Assembly: GCA_958403605.1 (NCBI GenBank)
Contig: CATXYA010000002.1
Coordinates: forward strand, 1 to 15,655
Source of the DNA: an uncultured Oscillospiraceae bacterium
Lineage (GTDB): Bacteria > Bacillota > Clostridia > Oscillospirales > Ruminococcaceae
Length of the DNA: 15,655 nt
Direction: 5' to 3'
How positions within the stretch are numbered: position 1 is the first letter of the stretch; each line of letters starts with the position of its first letter. Below are positions 6,899 through 13,411 of the stretch, piece by piece. A program made the translations under genes and the position numbers. Under the pieces are notes generated by a model. The model made no database searches. It saw only the letters and a list, made by a program, of their open reading frames with translations, and was not told where the DNA came from.

Positions 6899-7291
6899 AT
6901 GGGTGTACTGTTGACGACGAAACTGGTCAAGGGCGCCGTGGGCGCTGCCGAAATGGCCGCCGCGGCCGGCAAAGCCGTGCGGGCGGGCAAACGCGCCAAA
7001 CGGCGCGTCAACGAGGTGCTGCATCCCTGTACCGCCCGCGCGCACCGCGTGCAGAAGGAGGAAACTGTCACCATGAAAAAATCCACTTTGGTCGCGCTCG
7101 TCGCGTTCTTATCCGCTGTGGCCGGGGCTTTGGCCGCCATGTTCGTGTACCTGCGCCGCCGGGAAAAAGAACTGGACGAGTATGAACAGCTGTTGTTCAG
7201 CGAGGAGTTCAGCCACGAAGAGCCCGAGGAAGCGCCCGCGGAGGACGAAGCCGCTGAAGAAGCGGACGAGCCCGCGGACGAGGAAGAATAA
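6899..7291 (+). CDS. small single-pass membrane protein with acidic tail; nested internal start
   Basis: A 130-residue protein not recognised as a named family. Residues 1-58 are basic and Ala-rich (KAVRAGKRAKRRVNEV) with no clear membrane segment. Residues 59-85 look like a second N-terminus: MKKSTLVALVAFLSAVAGALAA is a positively charged start followed by a transmembrane helix. Then comes YLRRREKELDEYEQLLF and a very acidic tail (about 95-130, almost all Glu, Asp, Ala, Pro). Two ribosome sites exist in the same frame: AGGGAGG before ATG 6899 and AAGGAGG before ATG 7073. The gene could therefore make a 130-residue and a 72-residue product. It has its own promoter and a strong terminator, so it is monocistronic and probably well expressed. 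Function is unknown. The C-terminal half resembles small bitopic proteins with a cytoplasmic acidic tail. Confidence 0.75.
   Translation: MGVLLTTKLVKGAVGAAEMAAAAGKAVRAGKRAKRRVNEVLHPCTARAHRVQKEETVTMKKSTLVALVAFLSAVAGALAAMFVYLRRREKELDEYEQLLFSEEFSHEEPEEAPAEDEAAEEADEPADEEE
7055..7061 (+). promoter_or_regulatory. internal ribosome binding site, in frame with the small membrane protein
   Basis: A perfect AAGGAGG lies inside the coding sequence, 11 nt before the in-frame ATG 7073, whose product MKKSTLVALVAF starts like a membrane protein. It is a better Shine-Dalgarno than the one at the upstream start, although its spacing is a little long. Confidence 0.6.
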
Positions 7292-7304
7292 ACCTGCAGA
7301 TTTG

Positions 7305-7340
7305 GCCGGAGCCGCTCTCTCAGAGCGGCTCCGGCTTTTT
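7305..7340 (+). terminator. strong intrinsic terminator
   Basis: A perfect 14-bp stem (7305-7318 with 7322-7335), a 3-nt loop CTC and a five-T run (7336-7340), 13 bases after the small protein's stop codon. Confidence 0.96.
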
Positions 7341-7482
7341 GCCGTCCTGAGTGGGCGGGCGCCTCTGCGCCTCTGTATGAGCGCCCGCTGCGCGTCCCAT
7401 CCTTTCAGCAGCGAAGCGCCCTGCTTTTCCCCGCATGCAACGAAGCGTAGCATTGTTTTTCGCTTTTGCAGCCAGTTTTTTC
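7341..7482. other. non-coding spacer with an inverted repeat
   Basis: No gene is supported between the terminator and the next promoter. The stretch holds GCGGGCGC (7355-7362) and its complement GCGCCCGC (7381-7388) around an 18-nt loop. Further on, GTAGCATTGTTTTTCGC (7448-7464) resembles part of the repeat at 15535-15552. These look like degenerate extragenic repeats. Confidence 0.45.
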
Positions 7483-7511
7483 TTGTCCCGCCGGGGCCCC
7501 GGCGGGATACT
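7483..7511 (+). promoter_or_regulatory. promoter of the XRE regulator-CPBP protease unit
   Basis: TTGTCC (7483-7488), 17 bp, GATACT (7506-7511). The -10 is the same GATACT used by the dehydrogenase promoter. The spacer is occupied by a perfect palindrome. Confidence 0.7.
7486..7507. promoter_or_regulatory. 22-bp perfect palindrome between -35 and -10, candidate operator
   Basis: The half site TCCCGCCGGGG is followed at once by its exact reverse complement, with no spacer. It spans the whole promoter spacer, so a bound dimer would block RNA polymerase. It lies 34 bp before an XRE-type regulator gene, which fits autoregulation. The binding protein is inferred. Confidence 0.6.
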
Positions 7512-7540
7512 GGAAGCACAAACGTTAAGGAGGAGATCAT

Positions 7541-8449
7541 TTGGATCTGCAAGAAAAGCTCAAGGCCCTGCGCCGGCAGGCTGGGATGTCTCAGGAGCAG
7601 CTGGCGGAAAAACTGCACGTCTCCCGCCAGGCCGTCACCAAATGGGAGACCGGCACGGGCCTGCCGGACCTGCAAAACCTGCGGGCGCTGGCCGCCATTT
7701 TCCAAGTGTCGGTGGATGAACTGCTGGCGGCGCCCGGTGCCGCGCCCGCCGCGCCGGAGCTTTTGTACGAGAGCGTGACGGAATACGATATCGACGCCAA
7801 AAAGGATTTCGACATCACCTTTACCGGAGCCAACTCGTTGGTGCTGGCCGGATACGACGGCGAAAAGCTGCGGGTGCGGCTGGCCTCCAACGAGATCACG
7901 GAGCTGCAGAGCGCCTTCAAGGTCAAGCTGGATGATATCAAGCGCCGCCTGGATGTGGACGTGCGCCGCGTGGGCGCCGTCTCAAAGACGCAGGCGCGCG
8001 CATCCCTGTACCTTTTCCTCTTTCTGCCCCGCCCCTACACCGGGCGGGTGGACATTTCCGGCAATTTGGAGGAGCTGCGCATCACAGGCCTGAAGACGGA
8101 AAATTTGGAGTTTTCCGGCAGGACGGCGGCGGTGCACCTGACGGACTGCGCGCTCCATTGCGAGCTGAACAGCAACGAGGACCTGGCGGTCTGCTGCCAA
8201 AATTTCACGGGCCAGCTGGACTTTAACCAGATCTCCGCCGTGTCCCGGCTGCTGCTGCCCCCGGAGACGCGTTTCCGGGCGGTCACCAAGGGGCTGGCGA
8301 ATAAGATCCGTTATGAGCGGGACGGCGCGCCCTGCGAGGCCTTTTCCCTGCCTGCGCAGCCGGGCCGGGACAGTGAGCTGGTGGTGGAGCTCAACGGTCT
8401 GAAAAGTGAGCTGGTGATCGCCGCTTCTCCCCGGCAGGCGCAGCCGTGA
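7541..8449 (+). CDS. XRE-family HTH regulator with a beta-rich C-terminal domain
   Basis: A 302-residue protein. Residues 5-62 are a classical Cro/CI-type helix-turn-helix (MSQEQLAEKLHVSRQAVTKW, then LPDLQNLRALAAIFQVSVDELL), so it should bind DNA as a dimer. Residues 75-300 form a soluble domain of short alternating beta strands (for example GRVDISGNLEELRITGLKTENLEFSG). This resembles the repetitive beta-solenoid of DUF4097-type proteins; that assignment is inference. It contains Cys residues near 205, 209, 221 and 222 (DCALHC, AVCC) but no metal motif I can name. There is no membrane segment. The start is TTG 7541, seven bases after AAGGAGG; no other start keeps the HTH intact with a usable ribosome site. 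It overlaps the CPBP protease gene by four bases (GTGA), implying coupled translation, and probably regulates its own promoter. Confidence 0.88.
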   Translation: MDLQEKLKALRRQAGMSQEQLAEKLHVSRQAVTKWETGTGLPDLQNLRALAAIFQVSVDELLAAPGAAPAAPELLYESVTEYDIDAKKDFDITFTGANSLVLAGYDGEKLRVRLASNEITELQSAFKVKLDDIKRRLDVDVRRVGAVSKTQARASLYLFLFLPRPYTGRVDISGNLEELRITGLKTENLEFSGRTAAVHLTDCALHCELNSNEDLAVCCQNFTGQLDFNQISAVSRLLLPPETRFRAVTKGLANKIRYERDGAPCEAFSLPAQPGRDSELVVELNGLKSELVIAASPRQAQP

Positions 8450-9303
8450 GCGCCTACCGGTACCGCCCCTTCCGCTTTTACCTGCTGGTTTTCGGCTTCA
8501 CCTGGCTGTTCTGGTTTGCCGCCATCTGGCTGCGGGAGAGCGGCGCGGCGCTCACGCTGATGTTTTTGGGCCTGTGCGTCCCCGCCGCCACAGCGGTGCT
8601 GACGGTGCTGTGGTCGGACAGCGCGGCGCTGAAAGCAGATTTCCGGCGCAAACTCTTTCGCTTTTATCAGATGCGGCCCGGCAGCCTGCTGCTGGCCGTG
8701 CTGGTGTTTGCGGCGGTGGTGTGCGGTTCCATCGTGCTGTCGGTGCTGTTTGCCGGGCAGTCTTGGGCGCAGTTCGCCCTTGTGGATTTCTCCTTTTCCA
8801 TCGAGGGCTCCTCGGCGCTGCTGACGATCCTGCTGGCCGCCGTCATTGAGGAATTGGGCTGGCGCGGCTACGGCGAGGACGCGGTGGGGCAGTATTATAA
8901 CTGGTTCACGGAATCGCTGATCTTCGGCGCGGTGTGGGCCTGCTGGCATCTGCCGCTGTTCTTCATCCCCGGCACCTACCACGCCGGACTGCTGGCCGCG
9001 GGGCGCGCCCTGGGCGTGGGGAACCTGTTCGCCGTCAATTTCCTGATCAGCGTCATCCCGCTGGATTTTCTCACCACCTGGGTGTATGTGCGCAACGGGC
9101 GCAGCATGCTGGCCAGCATCCTGTTCCATCTGGCGGTCAATTTTTTGCAAGAAAAGATCGCCATGACCCCCGTGACGAAATGCGTGGAAACGGTGGCCGT
9201 CACCGTGGCCGCTGTCGTCGTTGTGGCGGCCAACCGGGATCTTTTCTTTGAAAAGCGCCATGTCGGGCGGTTGCTGGAGTCCCCGCCCGTCCCGGCCCCC
9301 TGA
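8446..9303 (+). CDS. CPBP family intramembrane metalloprotease (Abi/CAAX type)
   Basis: A 285-residue polytopic membrane protein, about seven to eight hydrophobic segments. It carries the CPBP motifs in order: EELGWR (Glu135, Glu136, Arg140), FGAVWACWH (Phe160 and His168) and HLAVN (His228, Asn232), which together form the metal-dependent active site. Family members cleave within the membrane; bacterial ones act in bacteriocin immunity, signal relay or peptide processing. GTG 8446 overlaps the upstream regulator's stop (GTGA), so the gene depends on the XRE gene for translation and shares its promoter. The C-terminus (about 255-285) is a cytoplasmic basic tail. The gene ends just before a strong terminator. 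Substrate is unknown; the neighbouring XRE regulator could be a target or controller, but nothing in the sequence proves it. Confidence 0.92.
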   Translation: MSAYRYRPFRFYLLVFGFTWLFWFAAIWLRESGAALTLMFLGLCVPAATAVLTVLWSDSAALKADFRRKLFRFYQMRPGSLLLAVLVFAAVVCGSIVLSVLFAGQSWAQFALVDFSFSIEGSSALLTILLAAVIEELGWRGYGEDAVGQYYNWFTESLIFGAVWACWHLPLFFIPGTYHAGLLAAGRALGVGNLFAVNFLISVIPLDFLTTWVYVRNGRSMLASILFHLAVNFLQEKIAMTPVTKCVETVAVTVAAVVVVAANRDLFFEKRHVGRLLESPPVPAP

Positions 9304-9315
9304 CCGCCGAAACCG

Positions 9316-9361
9316 AACGCCGCCCCCGCGCTGGAACGATCCAGCGCGGGGGCGGCGTTTT
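9316..9361. terminator. intrinsic terminator between convergent genes
   Basis: A 19-bp perfect stem (9316-9334 with 9341-9359), a 6-nt loop AACGAT and a run of four T (9358-9361), the first two of them part of the stem. It ends the CPBP gene and lies 5 bp before the stop of the convergent AraC gene, which it could also serve. Confidence 0.93.
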
Positions 9362-9366
9362 GATTG

Positions 9367-10413
9367 TCAGCGGGCCGGTGGAAGATCCGCCGTGGCGGAG
9401 CGCCTGCGGTATTCGGCGGGGGTGCAGCCGTATTCCCGGGCGAACAGCGCGTAAAAATTCGTCCGGTTGACAAAGCCCACCTGCCTGGCGATGTCTTGGA
9501 CGCACAGGCCCGTGCTGCGCAGCAGATAGGCCGCCCGCCGCAGGCACACGGCCCGCGTGTAGGCGGGCACCGTACACCCGTAATGCCGGTGGAAGACCCG
9601 GTCGATGTACTCGGCGTTGTAGTTCAGCCGCTCCGCCAGCTCCTGCTTGGTCATGCGGCGCTTGGCTTTATCCAGAAGCTGCTTTGCCGAAAACGCCAGG
9701 GAAAAGCCCGCGTCGGCGCCCAGGTCCACATAATCCGCCCGATAGCAGTCCGTGTCGAACAGCAGGCGGAACAACCGGTACAGCCAGCCGCGCACGAACA
9801 GCTGGTACCCCGGCTGCTTGTCGGAAAACTCCCGCCGCAGCGCCTCCATCGGCTCCCGCGCACCGGCCACCTGCCGGGTGTGGGACTGAAAGAAAAAGTA
9901 GTCCTTGTTCTGCTGGGCGGTGTCCCGCGCGCCCTTGGCAAAAAATTTTTGCAGCGCCGGCGGCAGGGCCGCGCCCTCCTCCCGGGGCCAATTCAGCAGG
10001 TAGTCCGGTGAAAGCACCAGGTAAAACACCGCGGCGCCGGGGTCGAAATGCTCGCCGTGCCGCGTCGCGCGGTCTAAAAGGCACACGTCGCCCCGGTGGA
10101 ATTCGCACAGCTGCGATTCGATCTGCATCTCAAAGCGCTCCGATAAAATCAGCATCAGCTCAAAATAATCGTGCTTGTGCAGCTTGGCCCGGGGCGGGGC
10201 GCTGCTGGTGAATTCCAGGAAGGTGGGCTCCCGCCCGCTGTAGGTGCGGCGCACGCCCCTGCCCGCCGCTGAATAGGTGACCTCCTGCAGCTCCACCGGG
10301 TTTTCCGTCATGTAGACGTCCGGCAGCGCCTGGGAAAAGGTCTTGGGCGGCACTTTCACGTGGAAACCCGTCACGGCCCCGATCTGTACATAATCCTGGT
10401 CCCAGTTTTCCAT
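9367..10413 (-). CDS. AraC-family transcriptional regulator
   Basis: A 348-residue regulator. The N-terminal part contains a cupin-like ligand pocket (about 78-125: LHKHDYFELMLIL, then LCEFHRGDVCLLDRATRHGEHF), as in sugar-sensing AraC proteins. The C-terminal part (about 245-340) has the two AraC helix-turn-helices: the first around KQELAERLNYNAEYIDRVF and the second around VQDIARQVGFVNRTNFYALF, followed by the usual GCTPAEYRR. The start is ATG 10413 after a GAGGA ribosome site. It is divergent from a GPH sugar symporter and esterase gene pair, with a 205-bp shared control region, so it most likely activates that operon in response to the imported glycoside. Ligand identity is unknown. Confidence 0.93.
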   Translation of the reverse strand: MENWDQDYVQIGAVTGFHVKVPPKTFSQALPDVYMTENPVELQEVTYSAAGRGVRRTYSGREPTFLEFTSSAPPRAKLHKHDYFELMLILSERFEMQIESQLCEFHRGDVCLLDRATRHGEHFDPGAAVFYLVLSPDYLLNWPREEGAALPPALQKFFAKGARDTAQQNKDYFFFQSHTRQVAGAREPMEALRREFSDKQPGYQLFVRGWLYRLFRLLFDTDCYRADYVDLGADAGFSLAFSAKQLLDKAKRRMTKQELAERLNYNAEYIDRVFHRHYGCTVPAYTRAVCLRRAAYLLRSTGLCVQDIARQVGFVNRTNFYALFAREYGCTPAEYRRRSATADLPPAR

Positions 10414-10430
10414 GCTTTTTTCCTCAAGAG

Positions 10431-10474
10431 ATATGATAACGGCACAAAAGATAAATTCAGACAGTAATATGATA
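10431..10474. promoter_or_regulatory. direct repeat ATATGATA, candidate AraC-type operator and rightward -10
   Basis: ATATGATA occurs at 10431-10438 and again at 10467-10474, in the same orientation, 36 bp apart. The right copy contains a possible -10 (TATGAT, 10468-10473) for the symporter gene but has no recognisable -35, as expected for an activator-dependent promoter. On the other strand it overlaps the -10 of the AraC gene. Confidence 0.4.
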
Positions 10475-10497
10475 CATTCTTTTTGTTATTCTGTCCA
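10469..10497 (-). promoter_or_regulatory. promoter of the AraC regulator gene
   Basis: On the minus strand TGGACA (10492-10497), 17 bp, TATCAT (10469-10474), about 56 bp before the start codon; each hexamer matches five of six consensus bases. Confidence 0.65.
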
Positions 10498-10618
10498 GTA
10501 AAGAGGGGCGATGGAGGAAAATTTCCGGTGTGTCGGGGCCGCTCATTTCGAGGAAACGGAGGGATGCCGCGCAGAAACAAACGTCCGCAGACAGCTACGA
10601 CAAAAAAAGGAGGAATTT

Positions 10619-12043
10619 ATGGGAACCAGCAAACGCGCAGCGCAGGGCTACCGCACCACCCGGCCCGAGCGCGCCAGCTATTGGCTTTATTTCCTGGGGG
10701 AAAACATTTTCTACGGCCTGATCGCCATCAACATGCAGACCTTTTATTCAGACGTGGGCATCACGGCGGCGTCCATCGCCGTGATCCTCTTCATCACCAA
10801 GGTGTGGGACGCGGTCAACGACCCGCTGTTCGGCATTTTGATCGACAAGATCCAATTCAAAAAAGGGCGGTTTTTGCCCTGGCTGCGCCTGGCACTGCCG
10901 CTGCTGGCCCTCAGCAGCATCTTTTTCTTCGCCCTGCCCGGCGGCGCTGGCCCGGCGATGAAGGTCGTCTGGGCCACCGCCGCCTATATCGCCTGGGACG
11001 CCTCTTACACTATTTGTGACGTCCCGATGTTCATTTTGCCCACCTCCATGACCGACAACATCAAGGAGCGCAGCCAGCTGCTGGCGATGGGCCGCTATTT
11101 CGCCATGATCGGCATCACGGGCGCGTCCATGGTGCTGCCGCTGGTGCAAAAACGCGCCGGATGGTTCGCCTGCGGGCTGCTCTTCTCGGCCATTGCCGCC
11201 GTGACGATGCTGCCGTTATGCTTCAAGGTGAAGGAGCGCCGCATCGTGCGGCCCGAGCAGGAGATCTCCCTGCGGCAGATGGTGCGCTACGTGGCGGGCA
11301 ACCGCTATCTGCTGATCTTCTATTTGGCGATGTTTGTGGGCAGTCTCACCAACTTTATCCAGTACGTCACGCTGTTTTTTGCGCGCTACAACCTGGGCAA
11401 CCAGGACGCGGCGGCGCTGCTGAGCATGATGTCCTTTATCCCCATGCTGGCGGTGGGCGCGCTGCTGCCCGCCGTCACCCAGCGTATGGACAAGTTCCGC
11501 CTGTATATTTTCTGCCAGATCGCCGCGGCGGCGCTGGGGGCGGTGCGTTATTTCGCGGGCTACTCCAACATGGGCGTTTTCTACGTCCTGTTTTTCCTGC
11601 ACAGCATTTTCACCAGCGCCAACAACATTTTGCTCTTCATGTTCACGCCGGACTGCCTGGAGTACGGCACCTACCACACCGGTGAGCGCGCCGAAGGCAT
11701 CGCGGCCTCGGTGCAGACCTTTTTCTCCAAGCTGGTGGGCAGCCTCAGCGGCCCCTTCGCCATGCTGATCCTGGCCGCTTTCGGCTTTGTGGCCGGGGAG
11801 AACGCCGTCCAGCCCCAATCCGCCGTCCAGGGCATTTGGCTGTGCTACACGCTGCTGCCCTCCGTGGGCATCGTCCTGGCGCTGGTGCTGCTGCATTTCT
11901 ACCGCCTGCGCGACAAAGACGTGCAGGTGATGGCGCTGTATAACGACGGGCACATCACCAAGGAAGAAGCCGACGCGCAGCTGGCCGCCAAGTACGGCCC
12001 CGCGGCAGTGCTGACCAAAATGACAGTCACCGAAGTACATTAA
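10619..12043 (+). CDS. GPH-family (MelB-type) glycoside:cation symporter
   Basis: A 474-residue carrier of the glycoside-pentoside-hexuronide:cation symporter family, predicted to have 12 membrane helices. The family signature is clear: SYWLYFLGENIFYG at the start of helix 1 and the cation-site motif KVWDAVNDPLFG with Asp64 and Asp68, equivalent to Asp55 and Asp59 of MelB, followed by KKGRFLPWL. The C-terminal cytoplasmic tail (about 440-462, NDGHITKEEADAQLAAKYG) looks like a short SHOCT-type helical hairpin. ATG 10619 is chosen because AAGGAGG lies five bases before it and the first helix follows directly. An in-frame ATG 10511 would add 36 polar residues and has a badly spaced ribosome site. 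It imports a sugar or glycoside with Na+ or H+. It is divergent from the AraC gene and 29 bp upstream of the esterase. The sugar is unknown. Confidence 0.92.
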   Translation: MGTSKRAAQGYRTTRPERASYWLYFLGENIFYGLIAINMQTFYSDVGITAASIAVILFITKVWDAVNDPLFGILIDKIQFKKGRFLPWLRLALPLLALSSIFFFALPGGAGPAMKVVWATAAYIAWDASYTICDVPMFILPTSMTDNIKERSQLLAMGRYFAMIGITGASMVLPLVQKRAGWFACGLLFSAIAAVTMLPLCFKVKERRIVRPEQEISLRQMVRYVAGNRYLLIFYLAMFVGSLTNFIQYVTLFFARYNLGNQDAAALLSMMSFIPMLAVGALLPAVTQRMDKFRLYIFCQIAAAALGAVRYFAGYSNMGVFYVLFFLHSIFTSANNILLFMFTPDCLEYGTYHTGERAEGIAASVQTFFSKLVGSLSGPFAMLILAAFGFVAGENAVQPQSAVQGIWLCYTLLPSVGIVLALVLLHFYRLRDKDVQVMALYNDGHITKEEADAQLAAKYGPAAVLTKMTVTEVH

Positions 12044-12072
12044 ACTCACATCTTGCAACAAGGAGGCTCTTT

Positions 12073-12918
12073 ATGCTTGTCAAATTCAACTTTCTCTCCC
12101 AAACGCTGATGCAGCAGACCAACGTCACCATGATCCTGCCCTCCTGGACGCTGTTTGACGCCGCCAACGGCAAGGCCGAAAGCTATGTGCCCGGCGCCAA
12201 ATTCCAGGTGCTGTATTTGCTGCATGGCGGCACGGGGGACGATTCCGACTACGTGAATTTCTCCAACATCGTGCGCTATGCGGACGATAACAAGCTGGCC
12301 GTCGTCATGCCCTGCGGCTGCAATTCCGGCTATGAAAACGAACCGGACGACGTGCTGCCCTGGCCGCACCGCTACTGGGACTTCGTCTTTGAAGAGCTGC
12401 CCCGCGTCTGCGCGGCCATGTTCCCCATCTCCGCAAAACGGGAGGACACCTTTGTGGCCGGGCTCTCCATGGGCTCCATGGGCGCGGCCAAGTGGGCCGT
12501 TTACGGCGCCGAGCGCTGCTGTGCGGCGCTGCTGATGTCCGGCGGCGGCATGGACACCAACAAGATCATGGACGTGGTGGGGCGCTTCAACAACGGCAAA
12601 ACGGATTTTACCGTCGATACCCAGGCGCTGGCGGCCCAGGGCTTTCGTTTGGTGGACCCGGACACGCCGCTTTATGGAGCGGCCCGGCAGAACGTCCGCG
12701 CGGGCAAGCCGCTGCCCAAAATTTTCATGACCTGCGGCAGCAACGATTTTATCCGCGTTTTCGCCTACGAGTGCCGGGATCTGCTGCGGGGATACGGCTA
12801 TGACGTCGCCTATGAGGAGGTGCCCGGCTACGCCCACGAATGGGATTTCTGGGACCTCTCGCTGCGCAAGGCCCTGTACGAATGGCTGCCCCTGCGCCGC
12901 GACGTCCTGCTGCCCTGA
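12073..12918 (+). CDS. esterase of the alpha/beta-hydrolase fold (EstA/feruloyl-acetyl esterase-like)
   Basis: A 281-residue serine esterase. The oxyanion-hole segment is YLLHGGTGDDSDY (from about residue 48), the nucleophile elbow is GLSMGS with Ser132, the acid is Asp225 in CGSNDF and the base is His255 in YAHEWDFW. It resembles the esterase D/CE1-like group that removes acetyl or feruloyl groups from sugars, although small-ester hydrolases such as tributyrin esterase share the fold. There is no signal peptide, so it acts in the cytoplasm. The gene follows the GPH symporter by 29 bp with its own AAGGAGG, so both are one operon under the AraC regulator. The likely job, by context, is deacylating the imported glycoside. 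No clear terminator is seen in the 39 bp before the convergent DUF3021 gene, only a 12-bp palindrome (12939-12950). Confidence 0.9.
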   Translation: MLVKFNFLSQTLMQQTNVTMILPSWTLFDAANGKAESYVPGAKFQVLYLLHGGTGDDSDYVNFSNIVRYADDNKLAVVMPCGCNSGYENEPDDVLPWPHRYWDFVFEELPRVCAAMFPISAKREDTFVAGLSMGSMGAAKWAVYGAERCCAALLMSGGGMDTNKIMDVVGRFNNGKTDFTVDTQALAAQGFRLVDPDTPLYGAARQNVRAGKPLPKIFMTCGSNDFIRVFAYECRDLLRGYGYDVAYEEVPGYAHEWDFWDLSLRKALYEWLPLRRDVLLP

Positions 12919-12957
12919 CACCCTTCCGCCCAGCGCAAAGGGCGCGCCCTGTTTGTA

Positions 12958-13398
12958 CTATTTTCCGTTTTTCTTCCGGTACTCGCCCAGCAGGCCGTCG
13001 TATTTTTTGCCCTGCAGCCTGAACAGCAACTCAAACAGCAGCGTGATGAGCGCCAGGATCGCGAAAAAGACCGCCAGGAAGATCGCCCAGGCCAGCGGCT
13101 GTTCCACCGGCATCCAGTGGAACAGCAGATTGAGGCCCGTGAGGCCTGCCAGGCCCAGCGCCGCAAACAGCAGGATGCGGCGGCTGTAGCGCATGGATTT
13201 GAACACGTCCGGCGACAGGCACAGCCACTGCAGCACGGCAAACAGCACCGCGGCCAGCAGCATGCTGAACAGGTAGGACAGGCGGATGGCTTCCAGCCCG
13301 CAGGCAAAGCCCACCGCCAGGATGACGCACAGGTAGACGGTGAAGAACACGCAGACCGCCGTTGCCAGCCGGGCGGCCACGGAAAAGAATTTTTTCAT
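12958..13398 (-). CDS. DUF3021 family membrane protein, partner of the LytTR regulator
   Basis: A 146-residue protein with four hydrophobic segments (about 10-32, 40-60, 72-92, 100-125) and a basic cytoplasmic C-terminus (RLQGKKYDGLLGEYRKKNGK). Size, four-helix layout and position directly behind a LytTR gene match the DUF3021 family. In LytTR regulatory systems such as HdrRM and BrsRM of Streptococcus mutans, the membrane partner inhibits the LytTR activator. A similar role is inferred here. ATG 13398 (MKKFFSV) follows AAAGGGG. An open frame extending upstream to 13590 overlaps the LytTR gene in another frame and is rejected. Only 13 bp separate it from the LytTR stop, so they are one operon. 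Confidence 0.85.
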   Translation of the reverse strand: MKKFFSVAARLATAVCVFFTVYLCVILAVGFACGLEAIRLSYLFSMLLAAVLFAVLQWLCLSPDVFKSMRYSRRILLFAALGLAGLTGLNLLFHWMPVEQPLAWAIFLAVFFAILALITLLFELLFRLQGKKYDGLLGEYRKKNGK

Positions 13399-13411
13399 CT
13401 TGCCACCCCTT

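Noticed and set aside
5770..7140. 456-residue open frame on the minus strand
   Set aside because: Antisense to mutY, whose catalytic residues are all present on the other strand.
10511..10618. 36-residue N-terminal extension of the GPH symporter
   Set aside because: Its ribosome site is only a few bases from the ATG, the added residues are polar, and a canonical AAGGAGG precedes ATG 10619.
12939..12950. AGGGCGCGCCCT as a terminator between the esterase and DUF3021 genes
   Set aside because: A 12-bp palindrome has no loop of its own and no T run follows; too weak to call.
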